Positions 1-8,751 of a stretch of DNA of 64,000 nucleotides are shown one piece after another. The notes beneath the pieces are model-generated. The model did not search any database. It was not told the DNA's origin and saw nothing but the letters and a program-made list of their open reading frames with translations. Within the stretch, counting starts at the first letter, position 1, and the number at the start of each line of letters is the position of its first letter. Both the position numbers and the translations under genes were made by a program. The DNA is from Crocinitomicaceae bacterium (GTDB lineage Bacteria > Bacteroidota > Bacteroidia > Flavobacteriales_D > Crocinitomicaceae): assembly GCA_018402525.1 (NCBI GenBank), contig JAGYIR010000005.1:79290-143289 (forward strand), written 5' to 3'.

Positions 1-1
1 C

Positions 2-643
2 ACAACAATTTCCTATTTTGACTTGCATTCAGAAAAATACATCTCGGCAGCCACGGATGCAGCGACACTTTCGATTGAAAAGGACAAAAATTACATTGTA
101 AATCCTGTTGAGAACACTCCAGACGAAGTTTCTGACGAATTCGAAATTTTGAGTGACGCAAGACCATCACGTCTAAGCACGTCTAATCATGAGTTCTTGG
201 GAACAGTCCTTTATTGGTCAGCTGTTAGCGCTCCTATGTTTGGAGCATTTATTTTCTTGTTATTCATGAAGCGACGTGAAAAATCAGCCGATATTATCGA
301 ACAAAAACAAGTAATAAATAAAAAAACGCAAGAGCTGAAAGAGCAGCAACTGAAATTAAAAGTTTTGCTCGTTTCATCAGACGATGCCGTTTACTTTTCA
401 ACGCTCGAAAACACCTTAAAAAAAGCATTTGAGCTTAAAATGGAGTTTCTCGAAGACCGAATTTTGGACAAACAAGAAATCTACGACTACATTGAAGCAC
501 ATTACAACCAAACACTTTTAGAGAACGTTAGATCGATTTTCACGGAATGCGAACAATTTCGTTATGGATTTGGGGCATCTGCAAATAATAAAGAAAAGCT
601 TCACAAGGAACTCAACACGATCTTTCAACAATTAAACGTATGA
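2..643 (+). CDS. batD: BatD, C-terminal part (gene begins before the window)
   Basis: The reading frame is open from base 2, upstream of the first possible start (TTG at 23), so this is the 3' end of a longer gene. The first residues (TTISYFDLHSEKY) match the last repeat-like domain of BatD, where an 'isYFd...Y' strand precedes the membrane anchor. One membrane segment follows at about residues 60-82 of the fragment (LGTVLYWSAVSAPMFGAFIF), then a basic coiled-coil stretch (KRREKSADIIEQKQ) and a cytoplasmic helical tail. BatD belongs to the Bacteroidota Bat (aerotolerance) cluster of MoxR/VWA-type genes; its biochemical role is not settled. It overlaps batE by four bases (ATGA at 640), so the two are translationally coupled. 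Family call is by pattern recognition plus the batE neighbour. Confidence 0.75.
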   Translation, partial: TTISYFDLHSEKYISAATDAATLSIEKDKNYIVNPVENTPDEVSDEFEILSDARPSRLSTSNHEFLGTVLYWSAVSAPMFGAFIFLLFMKRREKSADIIEQKQVINKKTQELKEQQLKLKVLLVSSDDAVYFSTLENTLKKAFELKMEFLEDRILDKQEIYDYIEAHYNQTLLENVRSIFTECEQFRYGFGASANNKEKLHKELNTIFQQLNV

Positions 644-1386
644 AACTAAGGTTGACATATCTTATTGTTCTGTGTGCTACGTGCCTTGCATCGCTTTTCG
701 CAATGGGACAAAACGAATTTTCTGAAGGTCTAGACGCATACGCGAAAAAGAATTATGGAGAAGCAGTCGAGAAATTTGAGCATGTCGTTTCAACTGCACC
801 TGCTGATGTTTCTGCTTGGTACAACCTGGGATTGGCAAATATAGGACGGATGAAATATGGTGAAGCCATTTGGAATTTTGAAAAAGTACTAAAACTGACT
901 CCCAACGATGGTGAAGCAAGCGAGAAAATTAGTTATTGTTACACTGAGCTGTACAATGATCGTTTGTGGGCACCTCGATTAAATTCGATCGAAGCTAGCC
1001 TCTACAGCTATTCTTCAACTACATGGTCGATCGTCTCCATTTGCCTGAGCATAATACTCGCTGTTTCTCTTATCGTCAGAGCCAAACAAAAGCACCAATC
1101 ACTTCGAAATACACTCACATTAATAGCCAGTATACTTGCGTTCTTAATGATAGGAGCAATTGCAGTTGGATTTAAAAGTCAACACCATGCAACGGAGTCC
1201 AACGTTGCCATTGTAACCAAAACAACCATTCCAACTTTCATTGAAGCTGAAAAAACCGCCAAATCTTCACTCAGAGAAGGTACACGCGTAGAGTTCATAA
1301 CCCCTGCAGAAAGTGAATTTATTCAAGTCGTCACCGATCAAGGCGAAAATTGCATGGTGCGTCTAGACGATCTTTCAATTATTTAA
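640..1386 (+). CDS. batE: BatE, TPR and SH3-like domain membrane protein
   Basis: 248 residues. A signal peptide (MKLRLTYLIVLCATCLASLFAMGQ) is followed by two or more TPR units at about residues 25-100 (key pattern GLDAYAKKNYGEAVEKFE, then SAWYNLGLANIGRMKYGEAI). Two hydrophobic segments follow (about 128-147 and 158-178), and the C-terminus (about 195-248) looks like a bacterial SH3 domain (REGTRVEFITPAESEFIQV). This order is typical of BatE, last gene of the Bat operon. The ATG overlaps the batD stop (ATGA). No terminator is obvious before rlmN. Probable role: periplasmic protein-protein scaffold with the other Bat proteins (inference from family). Confidence 0.75.
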   Translation: MKLRLTYLIVLCATCLASLFAMGQNEFSEGLDAYAKKNYGEAVEKFEHVVSTAPADVSAWYNLGLANIGRMKYGEAIWNFEKVLKLTPNDGEASEKISYCYTELYNDRLWAPRLNSIEASLYSYSSTTWSIVSICLSIILAVSLIVRAKQKHQSLRNTLTLIASILAFLMIGAIAVGFKSQHHATESNVAIVTKTTIPTFIEAEKTAKSSLREGTRVEFITPAESEFIQVVTDQGENCMVRLDDLSII

Positions 1387-1423
1387 TAAGTCGAGATATT
1401 AGACAGTTTTTGTCAGAATCCGC

Positions 1424-1431
1424 TACCTTTG
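1424..1431 (+). promoter_or_regulatory. Bacteroidota -7 box TACCTTTG, near-leaderless rlmN promoter
   Basis: TACCTTTG fits the TAnnTTTG -7 consensus of Bacteroidota sigma-A. It ends only six bases before the ATG at 1438, so the transcript would start at or next to the start codon. I see no clear -33 TTG at the usual distance. Confidence 0.5.
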
Positions 1432-1437
1432 TGCTAC

Positions 1438-2511
1438 ATGAAAGGAAAAGTAAATATCCGCTCTCTTTCAAAGGAAGAGTTAATTCAAGAACTGATAGCA
1501 CTTGGTGAAAAAAAATTCCGAAGCACTCAGGTCTACGAATGGTTGTGGCAAAAAAATGCTTCATCCTTTGAGGATATGACCAACCTCTCACTTCCGTTGC
1601 GCGAAAAACTGGAATCCAATTTTTTCATCGACCACATCACCTTAAAAGATCAACAAATCAGTAGCGATAAAACGATCAAATGCGCCTTTGCGGTTGATGA
1701 AAACAAAATAATTGAAGGCGTATTAATCCCAACACAAACAAGAACTACAGCGTGTATTTCTTCTCAAGTCGGATGTAGCTTAGCCTGTAAATTTTGTGCA
1801 ACGGGTAAATTAAAACTCATGCGAAATTTAACTGCAGGAGAAATGGTGGACCAAGTTGCTTATTTGAAAGAACTTGCCGAAACAAAATACAACACACCAC
1901 TGACCAATATTGTTTACATGGGAATGGGTGAACCTTTGCTCAATTATGCACAAATGTTGCGCTCAACTGAACTCATTTCCTCACCTGAAGGTCTGGGAAT
2001 GTCGCCAAAACGCATCACCGTTTCGACGGCTGGAATTGCCAAGATGATTAAAAAACTTGGCGATGACGAGGTGAAATTCAACCTTGCACTTTCGCTTCAC
2101 GCTGCAAATGATAAGAAGAGAAGTGAAATCATGGAAATCAATGAATCCAATAACCTTGAAACTTTATCAGAAGCATTGCGCTACTTTCATTCAAAGACGG
2201 GAACTCGTGTAACGTTTGAGTACATCATTTTCAAAGATTTTAATGACCAGCTTGAAGACGCTGAAGAACTCGCCAAATTTGCTAGATGCGTTCCTTGTAA
2301 AATAAACATCATAGAGTACAATCCCATCGAAGGAGAAAGTTTCCAGCAAGCTGACCGAGAAAAAGTAGATGCATTTGCTGGCTACCTAGAGCGTAACAAT
2401 CTGGTCGTCAATATTAGACGAAGTCGAGGAAAAGACATAGATGCTGCTTGTGGACAGTTGGCAAACAAGAATAAGGCAATACTCAGCGAGGAGCGTAAGT
2501 TGAAAAACTAA
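1438..2511 (+). CDS. rlmN: 23S rRNA (adenine-2503-C2)-methyltransferase RlmN
   Basis: Radical-SAM enzyme that methylates C2 of A2503 in 23S rRNA (and A37 of some tRNAs), using two cysteines and SAM. The radical-SAM Cys motif CxxxCxxC is visible as CSLACKFCATG, preceded by the family stretch RTTACISSQVGC. Further family blocks are NIVYMGMGEPLLNY, SLHAAND and the C-terminal NIRRSRGKDIDAACGQLA containing the methyl-carrying Cys. I start at ATG 1438 (MKGKVNIRSLSKEEL); an upstream in-frame TTG at 1429 lies inside the -7 box. 357 residues, a normal length. It stands alone between the bat genes and a secreted pair. Confidence 0.95.
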   Translation: MKGKVNIRSLSKEELIQELIALGEKKFRSTQVYEWLWQKNASSFEDMTNLSLPLREKLESNFFIDHITLKDQQISSDKTIKCAFAVDENKIIEGVLIPTQTRTTACISSQVGCSLACKFCATGKLKLMRNLTAGEMVDQVAYLKELAETKYNTPLTNIVYMGMGEPLLNYAQMLRSTELISSPEGLGMSPKRITVSTAGIAKMIKKLGDDEVKFNLALSLHAANDKKRSEIMEINESNNLETLSEALRYFHSKTGTRVTFEYIIFKDFNDQLEDAEELAKFARCVPCKINIIEYNPIEGESFQQADREKVDAFAGYLERNNLVVNIRRSRGKDIDAACGQLANKNKAILSEERKLKN

Positions 2512-2533
2512 ACGCAGATTACATACATTTTAA

Positions 2534-2564
2534 TTGGAGTCTTACTGTTAAAGAACTAACTTTG
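2534..2564 (+). promoter_or_regulatory. Promoter TTG-N20-TAACTTTG
   Basis: TTG at 2534-2536 and TAACTTTG at 2557-2564 are separated by 20 bases, the same geometry seen at several other genes here. Transcription would start near 2571, leaving an 85-90 base leader before the gene at 2658. Confidence 0.55.
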
Positions 2565-2657
2565 CGTTCAAATTAACCAGATGCAACTTTACGTGCGGCA
2601 ATAGCGTCTTAGAGTGCATACAATGATTTACATATAAAAACAACTAAGCTTACATCT

Positions 2658-3104
2658 ATGAATTTCAAACACATTATCAGTATTTTAATGCTTGTGTTAA
2701 GTTTCAACTCCTTTAGTCAATCCACCAATTTAAAATTGCAAGATTTATCGAATGACTGGAAACTATTGCACGAGGAAAGTGGAATCCAATTTTTTGTTAA
2801 GACACAAGAATGTAGTTTCCCAGGGAATAAACTACCATTTGTTTATTCCATCTTGAAAATTGAAAACACGAATGCTGAAGCGAAGAAAGTGACCTACAAT
2901 TACGTACATTACTTTGAGGAAGGATGCGACGGTTGCGATGCGAATGGAGAAAGAACTTTTACCTATGAAGTAGCGCCAAACACTTCCATTGAAGGGACTT
3001 GCTCTTCGAATGATCCTGGTTTATCAGGTTATATTGATAATCCAAATTTTGACGGTGGATGGCACTTTGAATCCGTTCAACTTTTATTTTTAACCGTAGA
3101 CTAA
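2658..3104 (+). CDS. Secreted protein of unknown function
   Basis: 148 residues with a clear signal peptide (MNFKHIISILMLVLSFNSFSQ). The mature part contains four cysteines in two close groups (EGCDGCDANGE and later GTCSSND) plus one near residue 52, and beta-rich segments such as KKVTYNYVHYF. I do not recognise a family. It is followed after ten bases by the T9SS-secreted protein at 3115, so the two are probably co-transcribed and may act together outside the cell. A long leader from the promoter at 2534 precedes it. Confidence 0.7.
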   Translation: MNFKHIISILMLVLSFNSFSQSTNLKLQDLSNDWKLLHEESGIQFFVKTQECSFPGNKLPFVYSILKIENTNAEAKKVTYNYVHYFEEGCDGCDANGERTFTYEVAPNTSIEGTCSSNDPGLSGYIDNPNFDGGWHFESVQLLFLTVD

Positions 3105-3114
3105 ACGACTTCTT

Positions 3115-5067
3115 ATGAAATTACTAATAAACTTATTTTTTTCGCTGACCTTGATTTCTGGTACAGCTTTTGGGCAATATTGTTCCATTTCTGTAGATCC
3201 TTTAAATGCGACCGTTTGCATTGGTGACTCGGTATTGGTAACATCTGTGTCTAACTTGATAAACAGTGGGCAACAATTCAATTTTAATGCTGGGAATATT
3301 CCAACTGGGTGGGTTAGTGCAGGAGGTAATACGTTTGCTGAACCTTGCGGACCAAATCCAACTGGAACTCCTTACTACTGGGCATCCACAGCAGGATCAG
3401 GAACCCCATTCATTAGTACAGCACAATTTGATGTCAGTTGTGGTGGTGTCATTGAATTTGATATGGTTTATTCCATTCAAGGTCAAGGTTCTCCATGCGA
3501 AGGCCCTGATTTAGCAAATGAAGGTGTCGAATTACAATATAGCCTGAACGGCGGTACAACTTGGATCCCGATTGAATACTACCAGCCTAATGGTGTGATT
3601 CTTCCGCAAAATCCTAATGTTACAGCTCCTGGTGCTGCAGGTGTAACGCCTTTTACTTCATGGAATACCTTTTCAGTGCCCATCCCTCCAGGTGCAGCAA
3701 CTACAAATACAATGTTCAGATGGATTCAGGAAAACTCATCAGGTGCGCTCTACGATAACTGGGGACTGGATAATATTATCATCAACGCCATGGGAGCACC
3801 ATGTGGTTCTACAACAGTGGTTAACTGGAGCAATGGTTTAACAGATACCGAATCATTTTACGTATACCCAACGGGAGATACGACATTCGTAGCTTATGTG
3901 TTTGATACCAATGGTGTTTACCACTGTCAATCTGATACTATTTTTATGTCAGTATTTGGAGACAATATGACGTACAGCTTGCCCGATACGGTATACTCCT
4001 ATTGCCCAACAACACATCCATTGGTGGAGGTGACGAATTTCGCCAACTCATTCGGACCTTATGGTGTAAATTGGACAAACATTCCAAGTACCAATAACCC
4101 AGAAAATCTTCCAACTAGCGGTACAGAACATGATACCATACCCTACTATGTCGAAATAACGGATGGCTGTAATTACATAAGGTACGATACCGTTGTGCTG
4201 GTCGTCAACCAGCTACTTGAAATAGATACGCTCATGTCATTCGTGTCAGATGCCTGTAATCCAACTGGAGCAGTTTCAGCCATGGTGAGTGGAATAACAA
4301 TGAACTCTGGTCAACCTTACTATAACTGGACAGGTCCCGACACGATACCAGGAAGTATTTCCGTAGATGGAACAGTGATGCAAAACTTACCTCCAGGTTG
4401 GTATTATTTCACTGTGGAAGATGATGTCTGCATTGAATCAGATAGTGTATATGTCGATGTCGAAGAGCCACCAATTGCACAATTTTCAGTAAATCCTACT
4501 TCTGGATGTGCTCCATTAGAGGTTACGTTGACGAATTCAAGTCAAAACACCAATAATTACTTCTGGGATTTTGGCAATGGAAACACGCTTACAACAGCAG
4601 CGACAAACAATCAAAATCAGACGTATGTCACTTCTGCAAACGTGATGCTAATCGCTTATGCAAATCCGGACTGTGCAGATACAGCGTTTGTTTCAATTGA
4701 AGTAATCCCATGTGGATGTACCGATCCAAACGCAACGAATTACAATCCTTTGGCGACAATTGATGATGAATCGTGTGTCTATCCTGAACCAATTATTGTC
4801 GTTCCGAATGTTTTTACCCCTAACAACGACGGTGCAAATGATGAATTTGTGTTAGATGTAACTTTCTACACTAACATTGAACTCGTTATTTTAAATCGTT
4901 GGGGAAACACCATGTATACGTCAGTAGGTTTAAATCCAAGTTGGTCAGGGTTAACGAATACTGGAACTGAAGCAGGTGAAGGAACTTATTTCTATAAGTA
5001 CAGCGTCACTTCTTTAAACGGAACCGTTTATGAAGGTCACGGTTTCTTGGAACTCGTGAGAGATTAA
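3115..5067 (+). CDS. T9SS type B sorting domain protein with PKD domain
   Basis: 650 residues. Signal peptide MKLLINLFFSLTLISGTAFG, then a long beta-rich region with a putative carbohydrate-binding or jelly-roll section at about residues 45-225 (WNTFSVPIPPGA, DNWGLDNIII). A PKD domain lies at about 455-540 (PTSGCAPLEVTLTNSS, then YFWDFGNGN). It is followed by a short Cys/Asn/Asp segment (CTDPNATNYNPLATIDD) often found next to T9SS signals. The C-terminus (about 565-650) is the gliding-motility-associated type B sorting domain: VPNVFTPNNDGANDEF, then LVILNRWGNTMY and FYKYSV. It should be exported by Sec, passed through the type IX secretion system and attached to the surface or released. Ligand or substrate unknown. 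Confidence 0.85.
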   Translation: MKLLINLFFSLTLISGTAFGQYCSISVDPLNATVCIGDSVLVTSVSNLINSGQQFNFNAGNIPTGWVSAGGNTFAEPCGPNPTGTPYYWASTAGSGTPFISTAQFDVSCGGVIEFDMVYSIQGQGSPCEGPDLANEGVELQYSLNGGTTWIPIEYYQPNGVILPQNPNVTAPGAAGVTPFTSWNTFSVPIPPGAATTNTMFRWIQENSSGALYDNWGLDNIIINAMGAPCGSTTVVNWSNGLTDTESFYVYPTGDTTFVAYVFDTNGVYHCQSDTIFMSVFGDNMTYSLPDTVYSYCPTTHPLVEVTNFANSFGPYGVNWTNIPSTNNPENLPTSGTEHDTIPYYVEITDGCNYIRYDTVVLVVNQLLEIDTLMSFVSDACNPTGAVSAMVSGITMNSGQPYYNWTGPDTIPGSISVDGTVMQNLPPGWYYFTVEDDVCIESDSVYVDVEEPPIAQFSVNPTSGCAPLEVTLTNSSQNTNNYFWDFGNGNTLTTAATNNQNQTYVTSANVMLIAYANPDCADTAFVSIEVIPCGCTDPNATNYNPLATIDDESCVYPEPIIVVPNVFTPNNDGANDEFVLDVTFYTNIELVILNRWGNTMYTSVGLNPSWSGLTNTGTEAGEGTYFYKYSVTSLNGTVYEGHGFLELVRD

Positions 5068-5087
5068 CAGAACGAATATTCTTTTTT

Positions 5088-5124
5088 AAATGTCGTCAGC
5101 AATATGTTGGCGACATTTTTTTTA
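5088..5124 (+). terminator. Rho-independent terminator
   Basis: Stem AAATGTCG (5088-5095) pairs with CGACATTT (5111-5118) around a 15-base loop that can partly pair again, followed by a T run. It lies 20 bases after the stop of the T9SS protein. Confidence 0.85.
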
Positions 5125-5190
5125 GCATAAATCAAAAGTCAATTCCAATAAATCAACAATAGGTACTATTTAAGTTTTGTTCACAATAAT

Positions 5191-5223
5191 TTGAGGTTTA
5201 AGATTTCATATCTCTTATATTTG
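5191..5223 (+). promoter_or_regulatory. Promoter TTG-N22-TATATTTG before polyprenyl synthase
   Basis: TATATTTG at 5216-5223 is a full -7 match, with TTG at 5191-5193 (spacer 22, slightly long). The ATG at 5231 is only eight bases downstream, so the mRNA would be almost leaderless. Confidence 0.5.
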
Positions 5224-5230
5224 TACGTAT

Positions 5231-6202
5231 ATGACGTCTGCAAAAGAAATAATGCAACCCGTTTCCCACGAAATGAAGGAATTTGAAAATCGATTTCGCG
5301 AAAGCATGAAATCTGAAGTTCCTATGCTGGATAAAGTCACGCATTATGTTATTCGCAGAAAGGGAAAACAGATGCGACCGCTGTTCATTTTTCTTACCGC
5401 TAAAATGCTCGGAACAGTCAATGATAAAACGTATGACGCTGCAACTTTGGTTGAACTGCTACACACAGCCACATTGGTCCACGATGACGTAGTCGACGAC
5501 GCCAATGAAAGAAGAGGTTTCTTTTCCATCAACGCACTTTGGAAAAACAAAATAGCAGTGCTTGTTGGAGATTACATGCTGTCCAAAGTTTTGACACTCT
5601 CCATTGAAAAAAACAATACCGATTTGCTTGAAATCGTTGCGAGATCAGTAAAAGAAATGTCAGAAGGAGAACTTTTACAAATTGAGAAAGCCCGTAAACT
5701 GGATATTACGGAAGAAGTCTATTTCCAAGTGATTAAGAAAAAAACAGCATCGTTGATTTCTACCTGCTGTGAAGCCGGTGCAATAAGTGTCAACCGCTTA
5801 GACGTTGCTCCGCAAATGAGAGCGTTTGGAGAACTGATCGGAATTGCTTTTCAATTGAAAGACGACATTTTTGATTACGGCGAACCAAACGAAATTGGAA
5901 AACCTACGGGCATTGACATACGAGAACGAAAAATGACGCTTCCTCTTATCTACGCTTTAAATAACGCTCCCAGCGAAGTTAGAAAAGAACTGATTAATAT
6001 TGTGAAAAACCACAATGAAAATCCGCAGAAAGTTAAACGCGCCATGGCTTTAGTCATCGAACACGGTGGCATCGATTATGCACATAAAAAAATGCTTGAA
6101 TACAGAAATCAAGCGCTAACATTATTAGAATCAATCGCTCCATCTGATGCGAAGGACGCTCTTTTGGGACTGGTTGAATATACGACAACTCGGAAAAAAT
6201 AA
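5231..6202 (+). CDS. All-trans polyprenyl diphosphate synthase (long chain, IspB-like)
   Basis: 323 residues, the usual length. Condenses isopentenyl diphosphate units onto an allylic diphosphate to give a long prenyl chain, probably for menaquinone. The first Asp-rich motif is LVHDDVVDDANERRG and the second is FQLKDDIFDY; the substrate-binding GKQMRP block is present near residue 45. The residues upstream of the first Asp-rich motif that set chain length (LLHTATL) are small, as in long-chain enzymes. A second prenyl synthase, of the shorter farnesyl/geranylgeranyl type, is at 47207-48176, so the window carries both classes. The MORN-like lipoprotein gene follows five bases later. Confidence 0.9.
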   Translation: MTSAKEIMQPVSHEMKEFENRFRESMKSEVPMLDKVTHYVIRRKGKQMRPLFIFLTAKMLGTVNDKTYDAATLVELLHTATLVHDDVVDDANERRGFFSINALWKNKIAVLVGDYMLSKVLTLSIEKNNTDLLEIVARSVKEMSEGELLQIEKARKLDITEEVYFQVIKKKTASLISTCCEAGAISVNRLDVAPQMRAFGELIGIAFQLKDDIFDYGEPNEIGKPTGIDIRERKMTLPLIYALNNAPSEVRKELINIVKNHNENPQKVKRAMALVIEHGGIDYAHKKMLEYRNQALTLLESIAPSDAKDALLGLVEYTTTRKK

Positions 6203-6207
6203 AAGAC

Positions 6208-6651
6208 ATGAAATTTGTAGCTCTACTCCTATTGTCTGCGCTCGCAGTAGCCTGTTCTGAAGAAAAATCGCAAGAAGTTAAAAAAGAACAGCCAGAAAAG
6301 ATCATTGAAGTCCAACCAGTTATTGATAGCGATGAAAACCTCGTTGAAATTGTCGACAATGTCTACACAGAATACTATCCAGGTAAGAAAGCTGTGAAAA
6401 TTCAAGGACAACAAAACGACAAAGGAGAACGGGATGGAAAATGGAGTTATTTCTCCGAAGAAGGCACCGAACTTTCGATGACATATTTTGAAAACGGAAA
6501 AAAACAAGGACATAGTATTGTTAAACACCCTAATGGCGCAGTTAACTACATGGGAGAATACAAAGATGATAAACCGATCGGCGTGTGGGAAACCTATTCT
6601 CCTGAAGGAAAACTGATTAACAAAAAAGATTACGGAAAGGCTTCCAAGTAA
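6208..6651 (+). CDS. MORN-like repeat lipoprotein
   Basis: 147 residues. A lipoprotein signal ends at LAVAC (Cys16), followed by a charged linker. From about residue 55 there are three to four YwqK/MORN-type repeats with the pattern G-x-R-x-G-x-W-x-x-Y (KGERDGKWSYFSEEG, NGKKQGHSIVKHPNG, DDKPIGVWETYSPEG). Such proteins are common in Bacteroidota and are usually anchored in the outer or inner membrane; no enzymatic role is known. The stop overlaps the dnaG start (TAATG), so it is co-translated with primase, although a functional link is not implied. A second MORN-type protein is at 26972-27842. Confidence 0.75.
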   Translation: MKFVALLLLSALAVACSEEKSQEVKKEQPEKIIEVQPVIDSDENLVEIVDNVYTEYYPGKKAVKIQGQQNDKGERDGKWSYFSEEGTELSMTYFENGKKQGHSIVKHPNGAVNYMGEYKDDKPIGVWETYSPEGKLINKKDYGKASK

Positions 6652-8609
6652 TGGCAATTATTCCTCCACATATTGTCGATGATATCATTCAGACTGCCCG
6701 TATTGAGGAGGTAATTGGTGAATTCGTTCAGCTCAAGCGAGCAGGCTCCAATCTGAAAGGATTGAGTCCATTTACGGATGAGAAAACACCGTCTTTTGTC
6801 GTTTCTCCAGCCAAACAAATTTTCAAATGCTTTTCAACTGGAAAAGGTGGGACTGTCGTTTCATTTCTGATGGAAAAAGAGCACTATTCTTATCCGGAAG
6901 CGTTGCGCTGGCTGGCAGATAAATACGGCGTTCAGATTCCAGAAGACAAACCAGCTACCAAAGAAGAACTCGAAGCGATTTCAGAAAGAGAAAGCCTCTA
7001 CATTATCAATGAATTTGCCAAAAATCACTTTGTCAGTAATCTTTCCGAAAACGACGAAGGAAAAAAAATTGGACAATCGTATTTTATTGAACGTGGCTTC
7101 AGACAAGACATTATTGAGAAATTTCAACTCGGTTACTGCTTAAACGTTAGCGACGACTTCACAAAAGCAGCACTCAACAAAGGATTTAAACTTGAGTACC
7201 TTGAAAAAGTAGGACTGACAAAAACAAAAGACGATCGCCACTTTGATTTTTTCAGAGGACGCGTCATGTTTCCCATTCACAGCGTTTCTGGAAGAGTGCT
7301 TGGTTTTGGTGGTCGAACATTGCTCAACGACAAGAAAATTGCGAAGTATTTCAATTCGCCTGAGAGTATCATTTACAATAAAAGTGAAATTCTCTACGGC
7401 CTTCATTTCTCCAAAGGCGACATCATCAAATACGACAATTGTTTTTTGTGCGAAGGCTACACGGATGTCATCAGTATGTTTCAGGCTGGAATTCAAAATG
7501 TAGTTTCTTCTTCGGGCACCTCGTTGACCAAAGAGCAAATTCGTCTTGTAAAGCGCTATACCAAAAATATTACCATTCTTTACGACGGTGATGCTGCTGG
7601 AATTAAGGCTTCCTTTCGCGGAATCGACCTAATCCTAGAAGAAGGATTGAACGTCAAAATTGTATTGTTTCCCGAAGGAGAAGACCCTGATTCGTACGCA
7701 AAATCGGTAAGTTCATCTGAATTAGAGCAATTCCTTGCCGAACACACGCAGGATTTCATCTCGTTTAAAGCTGATTTGCTGTTGAAGGAAGGCGAAAACG
7801 ATCCTATACAACGAGCAGAATTGATCAAAGAAATGATGCATTCGGTTTCATTAATTCCAGATCAAATTACGCGAAACGTATACATGAAATCAGTTGCACA
7901 GCGTTTCGAAATGAATGAAGACATTCTGACCAATGAACTCATCAACAATCGAAAGGAATTAATTTCAAAAACAACAAACCAACCCGAAAGAAGAGTTGAA
8001 CCTACTGTAAATCCTGTTCCAGAAGAGAAAAAACCACGCATCAACGACGATCACAACGAAAAGGATTTAATGCGTATCCTCATGCTGTACGGACCTTTGA
8101 GCATTTCTGTGGAACAACTGAACGAAGCAGGGAAAAAAGAACAAATTGAAACAAGTGTTGCAGAACTAATTCTGCATGAACTCAACGTGGATGAATTGGT
8201 GTTTGAAAACCCTGTTCTACATCGCATTCATAAAATCATTGCGGAATCAGTAGCCGAAAATGTCTTGCTCAAATCGAGCTACTTTCAAAAACTGGAAGAC
8301 CAAGAAATTGTGCGCTTCGCGACGGAAATTGAAATGAATCAGTACGAATTGAGTGACAATTGGATCGTCAAACATAAAATTCACACGAATTCCGAAAAAG
8401 ACAAACTGCACCAAGCCGTTATGAGTTCTATCTATTCTTTTAAAGTCGGTAAAATTGAAAAACGCATCCGTGAAATTCAACAAATCATGATCGATAAGTC
8501 TGATTCAATTACGGACGAAGAATTAATGGATATACTCGCCGAGCAAGTGACATTGGAACAAATAAAACGCCTTATTTCTGAGAAATTGGGGAGGATTGTG
8601 ATAAGGTAA
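6651..8609 (+). CDS. dnaG: DNA primase DnaG with degenerate zinc finger
   Basis: 652 residues. Makes RNA primers for replication with DnaB helicase. N-terminal zinc-finger-like domain (about 1-100), Toprim catalytic domain (about 250-340) with FLCEGYTDVISM and ILYDGDAAGIKA, and a C-terminal helicase-binding region (about 480-652). The zinc-binding domain retains the fold signature (EKTPSF at 44-49) but three of four ligand positions of the usual CHCC set are replaced: Ser39, Thr42 and Thr63, leaving only Cys60. I recall the same replacement in other Flavobacteriales primases, so it is probably a lineage trait. The start overlaps the preceding lipoprotein stop by one base. Confidence 0.95.
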   Translation: MAIIPPHIVDDIIQTARIEEVIGEFVQLKRAGSNLKGLSPFTDEKTPSFVVSPAKQIFKCFSTGKGGTVVSFLMEKEHYSYPEALRWLADKYGVQIPEDKPATKEELEAISERESLYIINEFAKNHFVSNLSENDEGKKIGQSYFIERGFRQDIIEKFQLGYCLNVSDDFTKAALNKGFKLEYLEKVGLTKTKDDRHFDFFRGRVMFPIHSVSGRVLGFGGRTLLNDKKIAKYFNSPESIIYNKSEILYGLHFSKGDIIKYDNCFLCEGYTDVISMFQAGIQNVVSSSGTSLTKEQIRLVKRYTKNITILYDGDAAGIKASFRGIDLILEEGLNVKIVLFPEGEDPDSYAKSVSSSELEQFLAEHTQDFISFKADLLLKEGENDPIQRAELIKEMMHSVSLIPDQITRNVYMKSVAQRFEMNEDILTNELINNRKELISKTTNQPERRVEPTVNPVPEEKKPRINDDHNEKDLMRILMLYGPLSISVEQLNEAGKKEQIETSVAELILHELNVDELVFENPVLHRIHKIIAESVAENVLLKSSYFQKLEDQEIVRFATEIEMNQYELSDNWIVKHKIHTNSEKDKLHQAVMSSIYSFKVGKIEKRIREIQQIMIDKSDSITDEELMDILAEQVTLEQIKRLISEKLGRIVIR

Positions 8610-8614
8610 GCTAG

Positions 8615-8667
8615 TTTTGAGTTTAGAGTTGTGAATTTAGAGTTGTGGGAATATTCTAAACTCATAA
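8615..8667. repeat. Intergenic imperfect inverted repeat with repeated 'TTTAGAGTTGTG' word
   Basis: GAGTTTAGA (8619-8627) pairs with TCTAAACTC (8655-8663). The word TTTAGAGTTGTG occurs twice in the left half (8622-8633 and 8636-8647). No T run follows directly on the plus strand, so it is not a classical terminator. It is followed by A- and T-homopolymers (about 8676-8687 and 8710-8721). A related sequence is at 13345-13394. Confidence 0.6.
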
Positions 8668-8751
8668 TCATCCATTTAAAAAAAAAACATCATTTTCTTT
8701 GAAAATTCGTTTTTTTTTTTTCAACTTGAGCAAAATTTTAAACTTACTACT

